Assembly (NCBI GenBank): GCA_023411555.1
Contig: JAEYOQ010000033.1
Span: 32,390-96,389 of the forward strand
Origin: Bacillota bacterium
Lineage (GTDB): Bacteria; Bacillota; Clostridia; Lachnospirales; Lachnospiraceae
Length of the DNA: 64,000 bases
Direction: 5' to 3'
The notes below the pieces were generated by a model. The model made no database searches. It saw nothing but the letters and a program-made list of their open reading frames with translations, and had not been told where the DNA came from. The position numbers and the translations under genes are program-made. Positions 18,982-28,200 of this stretch are shown in pieces. The first letter of the stretch is position 1, and every line of letters begins with the position of its first letter.

Positions 18982-19152
18982 AATATGCCTCCTATGAACA
19001 TAGATCTTCTATGCTTTATTATAAGTTATTCTGTCCACAAAAGACAAGCTTATTATATCTTAAATAAAAAGCATTATTATCTTCTCATAATATGTACCTT
19101 TTCTTCCTCCTCTTACCAATCCATTCGTTCGTATATAAAATGCGACAGAACA

Positions 19153-19174
19153 AAGTGTCAGCTTGCTGACACTT
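19153..19174. repeat. Hairpin with 10-bp perfect stem
   Basis: AAGTGTCAGC, a 2-base TT loop, then GCTGACACTT. No T-run follows on either strand, so it is not an obvious terminator. It is the first of four consecutive inverted repeats between nadE and the 6S RNA gene. Confidence 0.7.
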
Positions 19175-19180
19175 ACGCGC

Positions 19181-19234
19181 CCTCGCGGATTGCAAAGCAA
19201 TAAACTTCCTCTCCGCGAGGTGTGCATCCTGCAC
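19181..19234. repeat. Nested inverted repeats upstream of nadE
   Basis: CCTCGCGGA (19181-19189) pairs with TCCGCGAGG (19212-19220) and encloses a small TTGC-AAA-GCAA hairpin. A GTGCA-TCC-TGCAC hairpin follows at 19222-19234. The GC-rich stems stand out from the AT-rich surroundings. Function unknown. Confidence 0.65.
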
Positions 19235-19241
19235 GGAGTGC

Positions 19242-19280
19242 TTTTTAATTCATAGGACGCAATTTCCTATGAATTAAAAA
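19242..19280. repeat. CATAGG-core palindrome, copy 1
   Basis: A perfect 16-bp inverted repeat TTTTTAATTCATAGGA / TCCTATGAATTAAAAA around a 7-base loop. The core and the AGTGCTT lead-in recur in two palindromes at 43.7-43.8 kb. It overlaps the end of the 6S terminator T-run. Confidence 0.75.
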
Positions 19281-19301
19281 AAGCGGCTCAAGGCCGCTTT
19301 C
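19276..19301 (-). terminator. Terminator of the 6S RNA gene
   Basis: On the minus strand AAAGCGGC, a short loop, GCCGCTTT and a T-run. It lies about a dozen bases after the 6S closing stem. Confidence 0.85.
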
Positions 19302-19311
19302 ATCATTAGTG

Positions 19312-19494
19312 TTATACCCAAAATGCCGTTTCCTGTAATTTTGAGTCCTAGCGAAGCTAGGTGGGTAACCGCACATAAGCTTCTGCCTTCCACTGCAAAC
19401 GGTGGCCTGACATCCACTTAAGAATAATAGGAATCCCTTTTAAATCATGTAGGTTCAAAATAACAGGAGTATCGAACATCTCAGGAATTAATGT
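19312..19494 (-). ncRNA. ssrS: 6S RNA
   Basis: About 183 nucleotides. The ends form the expected closing stem: CCTGAGATG near the 5' end (19485-19477) pairs fully, with wobbles, with CATTTTGGG near the 3' end (19325-19317). Internal landmarks typical of clostridial 6S RNA as I remember them are TTTTGAACC, AGTGGATGTCAGGCCAC, GGTTACCCACCTAGC with TAGGACTC, and AGGAAACGGCATTTTGGG. 6S RNA mimics an open promoter and sequesters the sigma-A RNA polymerase in stationary phase. Promoter and terminator both fit a stand-alone gene. Identification rests on motif memory and the stem; a covariance search would settle it. Confidence 0.85.
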
Positions 19495-19500
19495 AACTTT

Positions 19501-19529
19501 ATTATATAATATTATCTTCTATTTTTCAA
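19501..19529 (-). promoter_or_regulatory. Sigma-A promoter of 6S RNA
   Basis: TTGAAA (19529-19524), 17-base spacer, TATAAT (19506-19501) on the minus strand. The start is predicted at about 19494. Confidence 0.85.
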
Positions 19530-19582
19530 TGTTTTTATCCGTTTTTTGCTCGGTAACTTTTGCCAAGAGTTTTGCCTAATCA

Positions 19583-21061
19583 TCACACCTCTTCTAGATA
19601 AGGCGGGAAGGTAAAGATAAATTCCGAACCTATACCAGGGGTAGAATTCACACCGATGGTTCCATCATGCTTTAAGGCAATTTGCTTGGCTATAGCAAGT
19701 CCCAGTCCGGTTCCGCTGGCATTCTGTCGAAGGTTAGATTTATAGAACTTCTCAAATATATTATTAATATCGGAAGGGTCGATACCGACTCCTTCATCCT
19801 TAATAGATACTAATATCTTGTCTGCTTTCTCGATTTTTATGTGAATTGTTTTGTTTTCACCCGAGAATTTAATGGCGTTATCTAAGATTACCATAAACAT
19901 CTGACGTAAGCGGTCATAATCACCTAAAATCATATTAACCGGAGAATCCTTAATAACCTCAATCTTAATACTCTTCTTTTCGGCCATAGTTCCGGCACTA
20001 CGAATGATGTCCTCAAATACCTGATTTAGATTGACCGGTTCACTGTCTATTACAAAGTCAGGATTCTGCATTTTTGACAGTAGCAAAAGATCACCGACCA
20101 GGCGCTCCATGGTTTTGCATTCTGAAAGCATTCGATCATAATACTGGCTAATCTTTTCCTGCTCCTGGACCACCCCATCCGATAAAGTCTCCGTATAGGC
20201 ACGGATTACTGTAATCGGAGTTCGTAGCTCATGAGATACATTGGCGAAGAAATCAAGCCTCATCTGATCCAGCTTTTTACGTTCGATGTCATTCTCCAAT
20301 AGCTTCTCCGAGAGGATATCTACTGTTTTTGCCAAATCTCCAAGCTCATCATCCCTTTTAATCCCTGTCTTAGCCTTAAAATTGCCGGCGGCCAGCTCTA
20401 AGGCGGTATTACGCATTCTAGATATTGGCATGGATAACTCGGTAGCAAATATTATTACGATAATAAAAGAAATTCCCAAGGCTACCACACTACTAATAAC
20501 AATATTTAATAAGCTTTTCTCTACGAGATCAGTCTGATCCTGTGCTTTTGCAACAATAAGAATAGCACCGACCACCTCCTGCCCTGCACCTTTGATTGGA
20601 GCGGCCACTGTAATTATTGTCTGCTCATACACATCGTCAGCCCATTTTTTATGGTTCGTCACCCCTTTGAAGGCCTTGTCTAAAGACTCCACATAAGGGG
20701 CATATTCATCCATAGTAACCATTGCCTCGTAGGAATCACCGGTCTCCATCGATGAGCTCATCTGGTTGATTTTATCCGGCTTTGCAACCGACCAGATATC
20801 CCAGGAGTTTACCTCCCTTATTGTTTTGATATCATCCAGAAACCCTTCTTTGCCGCTTGTGATATAGGCAGATGCTATTTTAACTATGGCATTGGCCTGC
20901 TTTTTCATCTCATCAATATTGTTACCCATAGTCATGTCGCTATACAGCTTCATGAAAATCAAACAGATTAAAACCGCTGTAACCAGCAGCATTACCGCAT
21001 AATTGAGATACAGCTTAAAAAACAGCCGGTTATAAATACGCACCTCATTATCCTTCGACAT
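19583..21061 (-). CDS. Sensor histidine kinase (two-component)
   Basis: A 492-residue membrane kinase from the ATG at 21061, ten bases after the response regulator stop; the upstream in-frame ATG at 21106 lies inside that gene. Two membrane segments at about 14-36 and 180-202 flank an extracytoplasmic sensor domain. HAMP follows at about 203-255. HisKA has the phospho-acceptor in FFANVSHELRTPITVIRAY (about 282), then N box DNAIKFSG, G1 DEGVGIDPSD, F box FEKFYKS and G2 GTGLGLAIAKQI. The order regulator-kinase with near overlap shows co-translation. The stimulus is unknown; the architecture resembles cell-envelope or phosphate-type OmpR-system kinases. Confidence 0.93.
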   Translation of the reverse strand: MSKDNEVRIYNRLFFKLYLNYAVMLLVTAVLICLIFMKLYSDMTMGNNIDEMKKQANAIVKIASAYITSGKEGFLDDIKTIREVNSWDIWSVAKPDKINQMSSSMETGDSYEAMVTMDEYAPYVESLDKAFKGVTNHKKWADDVYEQTIITVAAPIKGAGQEVVGAILIVAKAQDQTDLVEKSLLNIVISSVVALGISFIIVIIFATELSMPISRMRNTALELAAGNFKAKTGIKRDDELGDLAKTVDILSEKLLENDIERKKLDQMRLDFFANVSHELRTPITVIRAYTETLSDGVVQEQEKISQYYDRMLSECKTMERLVGDLLLLSKMQNPDFVIDSEPVNLNQVFEDIIRSAGTMAEKKSIKIEVIKDSPVNMILGDYDRLRQMFMVILDNAIKFSGENKTIHIKIEKADKILVSIKDEGVGIDPSDINNIFEKFYKSNLRQNASGTGLGLAIAKQIALKHDGTIGVNSTPGIGSEFIFTFPPYLEEV

Positions 21062-21071
21062 AAGACTTCCC

Positions 21072-21767
21072 CTATTTTTCCTCGACTTCAAATTTATAGC
21101 CAACACCCCAGATGGTCTTTATAGTCCATGTAGGATGCTCAACAACATCCAGCTTAGAGCGAAGTCGTTTGATATGTGAATCAACGGTTCTACTATCACC
21201 AAAATAATCAAATCCCCATAAGCTATCTAAAAGATTGTCTCTTGTAAAAACCTTATTGGGATTCGTAGCCAGTGTCCACATGGTTTCGATTTCTTTCTTT
21301 GTTAAAGCGATTTTCGTACCTGATATATGTAGCGTATATTCATCGAGATTAATCTCCAAGCTACCAACTGTCAAGACATTTTCTGAGGATGCCTCCTTAG
21401 TGGACTTAGCCATACGTCTCAGTACCGCTCTTACCCTTGCCATGACTTCTCTAGGGCTAAAGGGCTTCACGATATAATCGTCGGCACCTATATCAAGTCC
21501 CATAATCTTATCAAAATCCTCTCCTCTTGCCGTAATAAGGATTACCGGCACATTGGATTTACTTCTGATTTTTCTGCATACCTCATAGCCGTCCTCCTTC
21601 GGCATCATGACATCCAGTAAGACTACGTCAGGATTGTATTGGGTAAAGAGACGAATTGCTTCCTCACCGTCCCCCGCTACAACAGGTTCAAAGCCCTCCA
21701 TTCTGGAGTAGGTAGATAAAATATCCGTAATATCACGATTATCATCGGCGATTAGTATATGCTGCAT
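21072..21767 (-). CDS. OmpR-family response regulator
   Basis: A 231-residue DNA-binding regulator. Receiver domain at 1-120 with acidic pocket ADDNRD, phospho-acceptor in DVVLLDVMMPKEDGYE (Asp53), Thr in ILITARG and Lys in DDYIVKPFSPRE. The C-terminal winged helix at about 135-228 has LTKKEIETMWTLATNPNKVF and SRTVDSHIKRLRSKLD. Partner of the adjacent kinase. It has its own promoter 160 bases upstream. Confidence 0.95.
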   Translation of the reverse strand: MQHILIADDNRDITDILSTYSRMEGFEPVVAGDGEEAIRLFTQYNPDVVLLDVMMPKEDGYEVCRKIRSKSNVPVILITARGEDFDKIMGLDIGADDYIVKPFSPREVMARVRAVLRRMAKSTKEASSENVLTVGSLEINLDEYTLHISGTKIALTKKEIETMWTLATNPNKVFTRDNLLDSLWGFDYFGDSRTVDSHIKRLRSKLDVVEHPTWTIKTIWGVGYKFEVEEK

Positions 21768-22329
21768 TATGAAATTTCTCCCTTCCTATTTCTATCCCGC
21801 TTTTCCTTCGTATCTTTATCAAGTCCTTTTTCTTGATTTATGGCAAGCTAATGTAGGCCTATACTTCGCACAAATAAAACATATGCTGCAATATAGGTCG
21901 AATCCAGCATAAACCAAATTTATACACATTATTATATAGTATCTGTCAGAGTGAGACAAGTAGAAAAACTTATCAAAACTTTTATTTTAACCCAGTAAAG
22001 CCAGAAGACACCTATAATATCCCGTTTCTACACTAAGAATAAACCGTCTATCTTTATAAATTTTAAGCATAATATATAAGAATTCACAACATTAGCTTCC
22101 TCTTTCTCAAAGTTATTTAATCTTATTATATGTTATGCTTTAGACAAGGTGCGTCATCCCTGGCGTCCTATTTCTTATACTTTTCTTGTAGTGAAATAAT
22201 TCATAGTATCATTGGAATATAATATATTTTTTTACATTATGACACTTTTCTGACAAAAACAGTTGTTATTATATAATCAGAATAGATAGGATGTGACATA
22301 AGGAATTTCCAATTATTCGGAGGAATGCC
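21768..22329. other. Divergent intergenic region with two promoters
   Basis: 562 bases without a gene. For the response regulator (minus), TTGTCT at 21959-21954, a 17-base spacer and TATAAT at 21936-21931. Its leader contains an ATGCTG / CAGCAT inverted repeat (about 21884-21912). For the Big_2 protein (plus), CTGACA at 22250-22255, a 16-base spacer and TATAAT at 22272-22277. The middle part (about 21960-22240) shows nothing I can interpret. Confidence 0.6.
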
Positions 22330-23244
22330 ATGAAGAAGATAAAATTATGTAGATGCTTTATTACTCTTGGCTTAATTCTTTTCATTACATTGCTTTTACC
22401 GTTAACATCCAACCGTGTTGTTACAGCACAGGCAGCCAGTATTGATAAGGAGATAAAGGACGGCTATAGATTAAACCTAAAGAGCGTTACATTAGTAAAA
22501 GGCAAATCATTTAATTTAAAGGTTTACAATCTGGGTTCAAACTCAAAGGTAAGCTTTAAGTCCGATGATGCGGAAGTTGCTTCTGTTAGTGACGATGGTA
22601 CCATTACAGCCAATAAGGTTGGTGCTACGGTCGTTACAGTTACCATTAAGGATGGCATTGACAAAACATCATTAACCTGCGATGTTACTGTCGGTCCTGC
22701 CGCTATTAGTGTTAAATGGACACAAGAAAGAGCTTTTGTCGGGACAGGTAATGAAGATATATTAAGTGTCATTATAAAACCAGACAACACAACTGAAGTC
22801 GCAAGATTTTCCAGCTATGATTCTTCGATTGCTACCGTTAGCTCCGGTGGCCGCATCACTGCAAAGAAGATAGGTATGACTTATTTATTTGCCGAGATCG
22901 ATGCTACGAATATAGACGGTAGCCGCAAATTTGCTGTCTGTACCGTATTCGTAACCAGCCCTAAGGATGCTCCTTTATTGCAGGAGTACTTTAGCAAACA
23001 TTCCGAGCTCAACCGGATATCCAATTATGATTTAACCAAAGCATTGGATGATTTCTTTAACGGTGGTAGCGCGGAAGCAGCGGTAACACCCGAGGATGCG
23101 AATGAGTCTGCACTGATTAAAGCATTAGATACCTATTTGGAGGAAAGCTTTAAGTTATCTGAAATACGTGCTAAGATCAAGGCTGAGCTTGAAGCTCTTA
23201 CTAAGTCAAATACGGATGCAAATTCCGTCTCACAAGTAAAATAA
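22330..23244 (+). CDS. Secreted protein with two Big_2 (Ig-like) domains
   Basis: A 304-residue protein with a signal peptide (residues 1-37, cleavage likely after AQA). The first Big_2-like domain at about 48-120 has VTLVKGKSFNLKV and VASVSDDGTITANKVG. A second, more diverged one at about 125-210 has IATVSSGGRITAKKIG. A helical C-terminal segment of 90 residues has no recognised domain and no sortase or membrane anchor. These domains usually bind cell-surface polymers or act as spacers. It is monocistronic, with a clear promoter and terminator, and divergent from the two-component system, which could control it (inference). Confidence 0.85.
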   Translation: MKKIKLCRCFITLGLILFITLLLPLTSNRVVTAQAASIDKEIKDGYRLNLKSVTLVKGKSFNLKVYNLGSNSKVSFKSDDAEVASVSDDGTITANKVGATVVTVTIKDGIDKTSLTCDVTVGPAAISVKWTQERAFVGTGNEDILSVIIKPDNTTEVARFSSYDSSIATVSSGGRITAKKIGMTYLFAEIDATNIDGSRKFAVCTVFVTSPKDAPLLQEYFSKHSELNRISNYDLTKALDDFFNGGSAEAAVTPEDANESALIKALDTYLEESFKLSEIRAKIKAELEALTKSNTDANSVSQVK

Positions 23245-23264
23245 CATAATAAAATGACTAATGC

Positions 23265-23294
23265 AAAGCCATACACTTCGGTGTATGGCTTTTT
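23265..23294 (+). terminator. Terminator of the Big_2 protein gene
   Basis: AAAGCCATACAC-TTCG-GTGTATGGCTTTTT: a 12-bp stem with a stable UUCG tetraloop and T-run. Confidence 0.95.
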
Positions 23295-23398
23295 AACGAT
23301 TGTGCAGAAAAATTTTTATGAATTATTATTTTATGTTTTTCTTTTTATCCTGTTTATACTATAATTAACTCGTAATATAAATAGAAAGGTGGTCTACT

Positions 23399-23770
23399 AT
23401 GAAATTTCAATTTGCACACAATAATATTAATGTTCTTGATCTGGATAAGTCCTTAAAATTCTATGAGGAGGCTCTCGGTTTAAAGGAAACCAGACGTAAG
23501 GCACCGGAATCCGGTGAATTTATCCTCTCCTATCTCGGAGACGGAATGACTAGCCATCTCTTAGAGCTGACCTGGTTAAGAGACTGGGATCGTCCATACA
23601 ACCTTGGAGATAACGAATTCCACCTTGCATTTATTGTAGATGATTATGAGGCCGCTTATCAGAAGCACAAGGAGATGGGCTGTATTTGCTACGAGAACCC
23701 AGCAATGGGCATCTATTTCATCAATGATCCAGACGGTTATTGGCTCGAGATTGTTCCTACAAAAAAATAG
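23399..23770 (+). CDS. VOC-fold protein, glyoxalase I type
   Basis: A 123-residue single-domain protein of the vicinal oxygen chelate superfamily. FAHNNINVLDLDKSLKFYEEAL, LELTWLRDWD, NEFHLAFIVDDYEAA and GYWLEIVPTKK place the His/Glu metal ligands where lactoylglutathione lyases have them. The enzyme isomerises the methylglyoxal hemithioacetal. Clostridia often lack glutathione, so another thiol or substrate is possible. An AAGGTGG site precedes the ATG. Confidence 0.88.
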   Translation: MKFQFAHNNINVLDLDKSLKFYEEALGLKETRRKAPESGEFILSYLGDGMTSHLLELTWLRDWDRPYNLGDNEFHLAFIVDDYEAAYQKHKEMGCICYENPAMGIYFINDPDGYWLEIVPTKK

Positions 23771-23809
23771 GGTTTTGTGCTGTCTGACATCATCCTTTCA
23801 AGAAGAGTA

Positions 23810-23864
23810 AAGCTGATAATCTTCTAGCACTATTTTTAGCGTAGAGAAGTTATCAGCTTTTCTT
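23810..23864. terminator. Terminator between convergent genes
   Basis: AAGCTGATAA...TTATCAGCTT with inner CTTCT / AGAAG pairing and a TTTTCTTT run on the plus strand. It may also serve the minus-strand kinase gene. Confidence 0.8.
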
Positions 23865-23936
23865 TATATACATTTATAACAAGCTCTAATCTCATGTTTT
23901 ACCCCAATTGATAGCAGCTTTTCAGATGAAGAATAA

Positions 23937-24845
23937 CTAGTACTTCATTAATCTCTCCCAGTTCATTAGCCATCTCCACTGGTTATCGACAAATTCCTTA
24001 TCAATACTCTGGACTCCAAGATTTTCAATAATTGTCGCCTGAACCTCATAATGCCTAATTGCAATAAAGCTAAAGATTGCTGTTAGCTCCTGCTCCCCTA
24101 TTTGTTTGTACTCGCTGTAGCCCTTCATGAATTCTTCCAGCATATACTGAGTATGCTCATATTCCTGTGAGGACAGTTTGAAATAATTTGTCATATCACA
24201 GAACACTGCAATATCATATAAGGGAAACGCTCTGGATGCAGCATCAAAATCGAATACCACATACTCTCCCTGACCGTTCAGAATCATATTTCCCGTATGG
24301 TAATCTCCATGGCAAAAGCTTCTTGGTAGGTTCTTCACCCGGTTCCAGAGTAAGCTGCCGTATTCCTCGAAGTCCTCTGTTCCCTGATAATTCATTTCCC
24401 TCAAGTATCGAATATATCGATCGATAAAGAAAGGCTTATCATGAGACTCTAACGAGAGCGGAGAAGCGTTCATTATGGTATGTAATTTTCCTGTTTGGCG
24501 ACCAACTGCAATAATGTCTGTGCTTTTATCTGGTTCATCACCAATGATATATTCATAGAGTACACCAATGCGGTCCTCTCCCCGAAAATTATAGATAAAA
24601 TATAATACTCCGGCTGCTGTAGGGATAATATGGGCCGCTGGAAAGCCCACCTTCTCCAGATAGCTCATGATTTCGATGGACTGCTTGGCTTGCTTGGTAT
24701 TGCAGTTTTTAAACAGCTTTAGAATATATTTATTCCTATGATCACTTACAACGCAAACGTACCCGATCATATCCCTGTGTAAGGCAATATCCTTGAAATC
24801 CTTCGCATATAGGTTCCTTAAATCCTCCTTAAGCTGCATAAGCAT
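23937..24845 (-). CDS. APH/CotS-like phosphotransferase
   Basis: A 302-residue aminoglycoside phosphotransferase-fold kinase. The start is placed at the ATG at 24845 with a strong AGGAGGG site; the longer frame begins at a TTG without good spacing. Motifs: NKYILKLFK (ATP-binding Lys), the catalytic loop FCHGDYHTGNM (about residue 190) and metal-binding VVFDFDAASRAFPLYDIA. Related proteins include spore coat CotS/YutH kinases, choline/homoserine kinases and antibiotic kinases. No neighbour indicates the substrate; a role in resistance is not supported by context. In a spore former the CotS-like reading is attractive but unproven. Confidence 0.85.
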   Translation of the reverse strand: MLMQLKEDLRNLYAKDFKDIALHRDMIGYVCVVSDHRNKYILKLFKNCNTKQAKQSIEIMSYLEKVGFPAAHIIPTAAGVLYFIYNFRGEDRIGVLYEYIIGDEPDKSTDIIAVGRQTGKLHTIMNASPLSLESHDKPFFIDRYIRYLREMNYQGTEDFEEYGSLLWNRVKNLPRSFCHGDYHTGNMILNGQGEYVVFDFDAASRAFPLYDIAVFCDMTNYFKLSSQEYEHTQYMLEEFMKGYSEYKQIGEQELTAIFSFIAIRHYEVQATIIENLGVQSIDKEFVDNQWRWLMNWERLMKY

Positions 24846-25053
24846 ATATTTATCCCTCCTACTGTTCTCATCCTGATTGTATATTAATCGCAAATCAATT
24901 AGTTCCCTATCTTGCAGGCCGTATATCAAGTCCCTTAGCTTTTGTAATCATTTATTATAGTATAAGTTATTTTATCATAATTATCCAATATATTTTCCAT
25001 ATCTTTTCCATATATTATCAATCCATAGTTCTTACTGCGATAAAAATCAGGGC

Positions 25054-25118
25054 CAGAAGGTGAGTTTATCCTAAAGTCAGAAAGTGCCTCAGGTCATTCG
25101 ACCATGAGGCACCTTCTG
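25054..25118. terminator. Possible terminator-like structure downstream of carB
   Basis: GTGCCTC (25084-25090) pairs with GAGGCAC (25106-25112). CAGAAGGTG (25054-25062) could instead pair with CACCTTCTG (25110-25118), giving two alternative hairpins. T-runs are weak on both strands. Confidence 0.4.
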
Positions 25119-25215
25119 CTGTAGAGTATTATTATACGAATCCTGTATACCGCTATAAAGAGCTGCATCATAAAATAAGCTAACTCTGTAGATAAGAACA
25201 CTATGATTCAGTCAA

Positions 25216-28200
25216 CTATAACTGCGCTACATCCACCAGTGTTATCTCACTATTGTCGCTTTCCATACTGGTCAGCAATGCACTGGCCGTATCCAATGCA
25301 GTGAAGCAGGTAACTCCTGTCTCAATTGAGGTTCGGCGGATTATAAAGCCGTCTCTGGTCTTATCACGCCCATGGGTAGGCGTGTTGATTACCATATCAA
25401 TTTCATGACTCATAATCAAATCAAGGATATTAGGGCTTCCCTGATCGATCTTATTAATCACGGTTGCCGGTACTCCCTTATCCATTAATGCTTTGGCAGT
25501 ACCTTCCGTAGCATAAATCTCATAACCAAGAGCTATCAATCTTCTCCCCAATCCAACTGCTTCCTCCCGGTCAGACTTTTTCACAGTCATAATCATTTTC
25601 TTATGCTTGGGAAGATTGATTCCAGCTCCGATAAATGCTTTAAATAAAGCCTCATGGAAGGTCTTTGCAATACCGAGACATTCTCCTGTAGATTTCATCT
25701 CAGGCCCAAGACTGATTTCCGCACCACGTAGCTTCTCAAAGGAGAATACAGGCATCTTGACAGAAATATAGTCTGACTCCGGCCATAAACCGGGTGTATA
25801 TCCAAGTCCTTTAATCTTCTCTCCTAGTATAACCTTAGTGGCGATATCAACAATCGGCAGGGAGGTCACCTTACTGATATATGGAACCGTACGACTGGAT
25901 CTCGGGTTTACTTCTATCACATAAACCTTCTCATTATATAAAATAAATTGAATGTTGATTAATCCGATAACATGCAAAGAGTTGGCCAACTTCTTCGTGT
26001 AATTAACGATATCCACCTTAACCTTTCGACTGACGCTCTGAGAGGGATATACAGAGATACTGTCTCCGGAGTGGATTCCGGCTCTTTCAATATGCTCCAT
26101 AATCCCCGGAATAAGGATATCCTCTCCATCACATACAGCATCAACCTCAACCTCTTTCCCCATCAGGTATTTGTCTACCAGAATAGGATGCTCCTGTACG
26201 GTCATGTTGATAATTTTCATAAACTCAATGATATCCTCATCGCAGATTGCAATCTGCATTCCCTGACCACCCAGCACATAGGAGGGTCGAACAAGTACCG
26301 GATAACCTAGCTCTTTTGCTGCTTTCAGTGCTTCCTCAGTGGTATATACGGTCCTTCCTTCCGGTCTTGGGATACCGCATTCCTCCAGAATTTTATCAAA
26401 TAGTTCTCTATCCTCTGCTGCATCTACATCAGCTGCAGAGGTACCCAGGATCGGTACACCCATCTTTAGGAGTGCATCGGTCAGCTTTATTGCGGTCTGC
26501 CCACCGAATTGAACCACAGCACCGTCCGGTTGTTCCAGATCAACAATGTTCTCGACATCCTCTGGGGTTAGCGGTTCAAAGTACAGCTTATCGGCAATAT
26601 CGAAATCTGTACTTACGGTTTCTGGATTGTTATTAACAATAATGGTTTCACATCCACTTCCAGCTAAAGCCCATACACTGTGTACAGAGCAGTAATCGAA
26701 CTCGATACCCTGACCGATACGGATAGGACCGGAGCCAAGGACCATGATTTTCTTCCTTCCACTGGTCTTCTCCACCTCATTGAAGCTGCCAAAGGTCGAG
26801 TAATAATAGGGGGTTACTGCATCAAACTCAGCAGCACAGGTATCCACCATCTTATATGCTGCTATAATTCCATTTTCCTTCCTCAGGTCTTTGATTTCAG
26901 CCACACTTTTGCCTGTCAGCTCGCTAATCACACGATCCGGGTATCCCAGTCTCTTAGCCTTTGATAACAGCGACAGATCAAGCGGCTTCATGGCTAACTC
27001 CTGCTCCACCTCCACAAGAACAGCGATCTTATCGATGAACCAGTAATCGATCTTGGTTATCGCATGAATTTTCTCATAGGAGATTCCTCTTCTGATGGCT
27101 TCTGCAATAACGAAAAGTCGTCTGTCATCCACCAGATGAAGCTCTTTCAGAAGCTCTTCCTCAGTCATCTCATTGTAACTGCCGTGCTTTAGGCTATAGA
27201 TGTTTTGCTCCAGGGACCGAAGTGCCTTCATTAATGCAGCCTCAAAGCTTGAACTGATTGCCATGACCTCACCTGTCGCCTTCATCTGAGTGGTTAAGGC
27301 TCTTTTGGCAGTAATGAACTTATCAAAGGGCCACTTGGGTATCTTAACAACCACATAATCCAAGGTAGGCTCAAAGCTGGCATAAGTCTTTTTCGTAACT
27401 GCATTCTGTATTTCATCCAGGTGATAACCTAATGCTATCTTCGCTGCCACCTTAGCAATTGGATAACCGGTAGCCTTAGACGCCAAAGCGGAGGAACGGC
27501 TCACACGGGGATTCACTTCAATAACACAATATTCAAAGGTATCCGGATGAAGGGCATACTGAACATTACAGCCTCCGGTGATACCAAGCTCTGTAATAAT
27601 ATTTAGAGAGGCACTGCGAAGCATCTGATATTCCTTATCTCCCAGTGTCTGAGAGGGTGCTACAACGATGCTGTCGCCGGTATGAACACCGACGGGATCA
27701 ATATTCTCCATGTTACATACTGTAATGCAATTACCGGCGCTGTCTCGTATTACCTCATACTCGATTTCCTTCCAGCCTGCAATGGAACGCTCAATCAGGC
27801 ACTGACCTACTCGGCTTAGCCGTAAGCCGTTGGTACAGATATCCTCAAGTTCCTCCTGCGTTGAGGCTATACCACCTCCACTGCCTCCCAAGGTATAGGC
27901 GGGGCGAACCACAACAGGATATCCAATAGTCTCGGCAAAGGCGACTGCTGCCTTTACACTGGTAACTACCTCACTGGCTGCACAGGGCTCGCCAATCTTC
28001 TCCATCGTCGTCTTAAACTCCAAACGATCCTCTGCCTTCTTGATGGTCTCGGAGGTAGTACCGATGAGTCTTACCCCATTCTCCTTAAGGAAACCGGATT
28101 CCTCCAGTTCCATAGCAATATTAAGTGCCGCTTGGCCACCCAGAGTAGGTAATATACTATCCGGAGCCTCCTTTTGGATGATTCTCTTTACAAAATCAGG

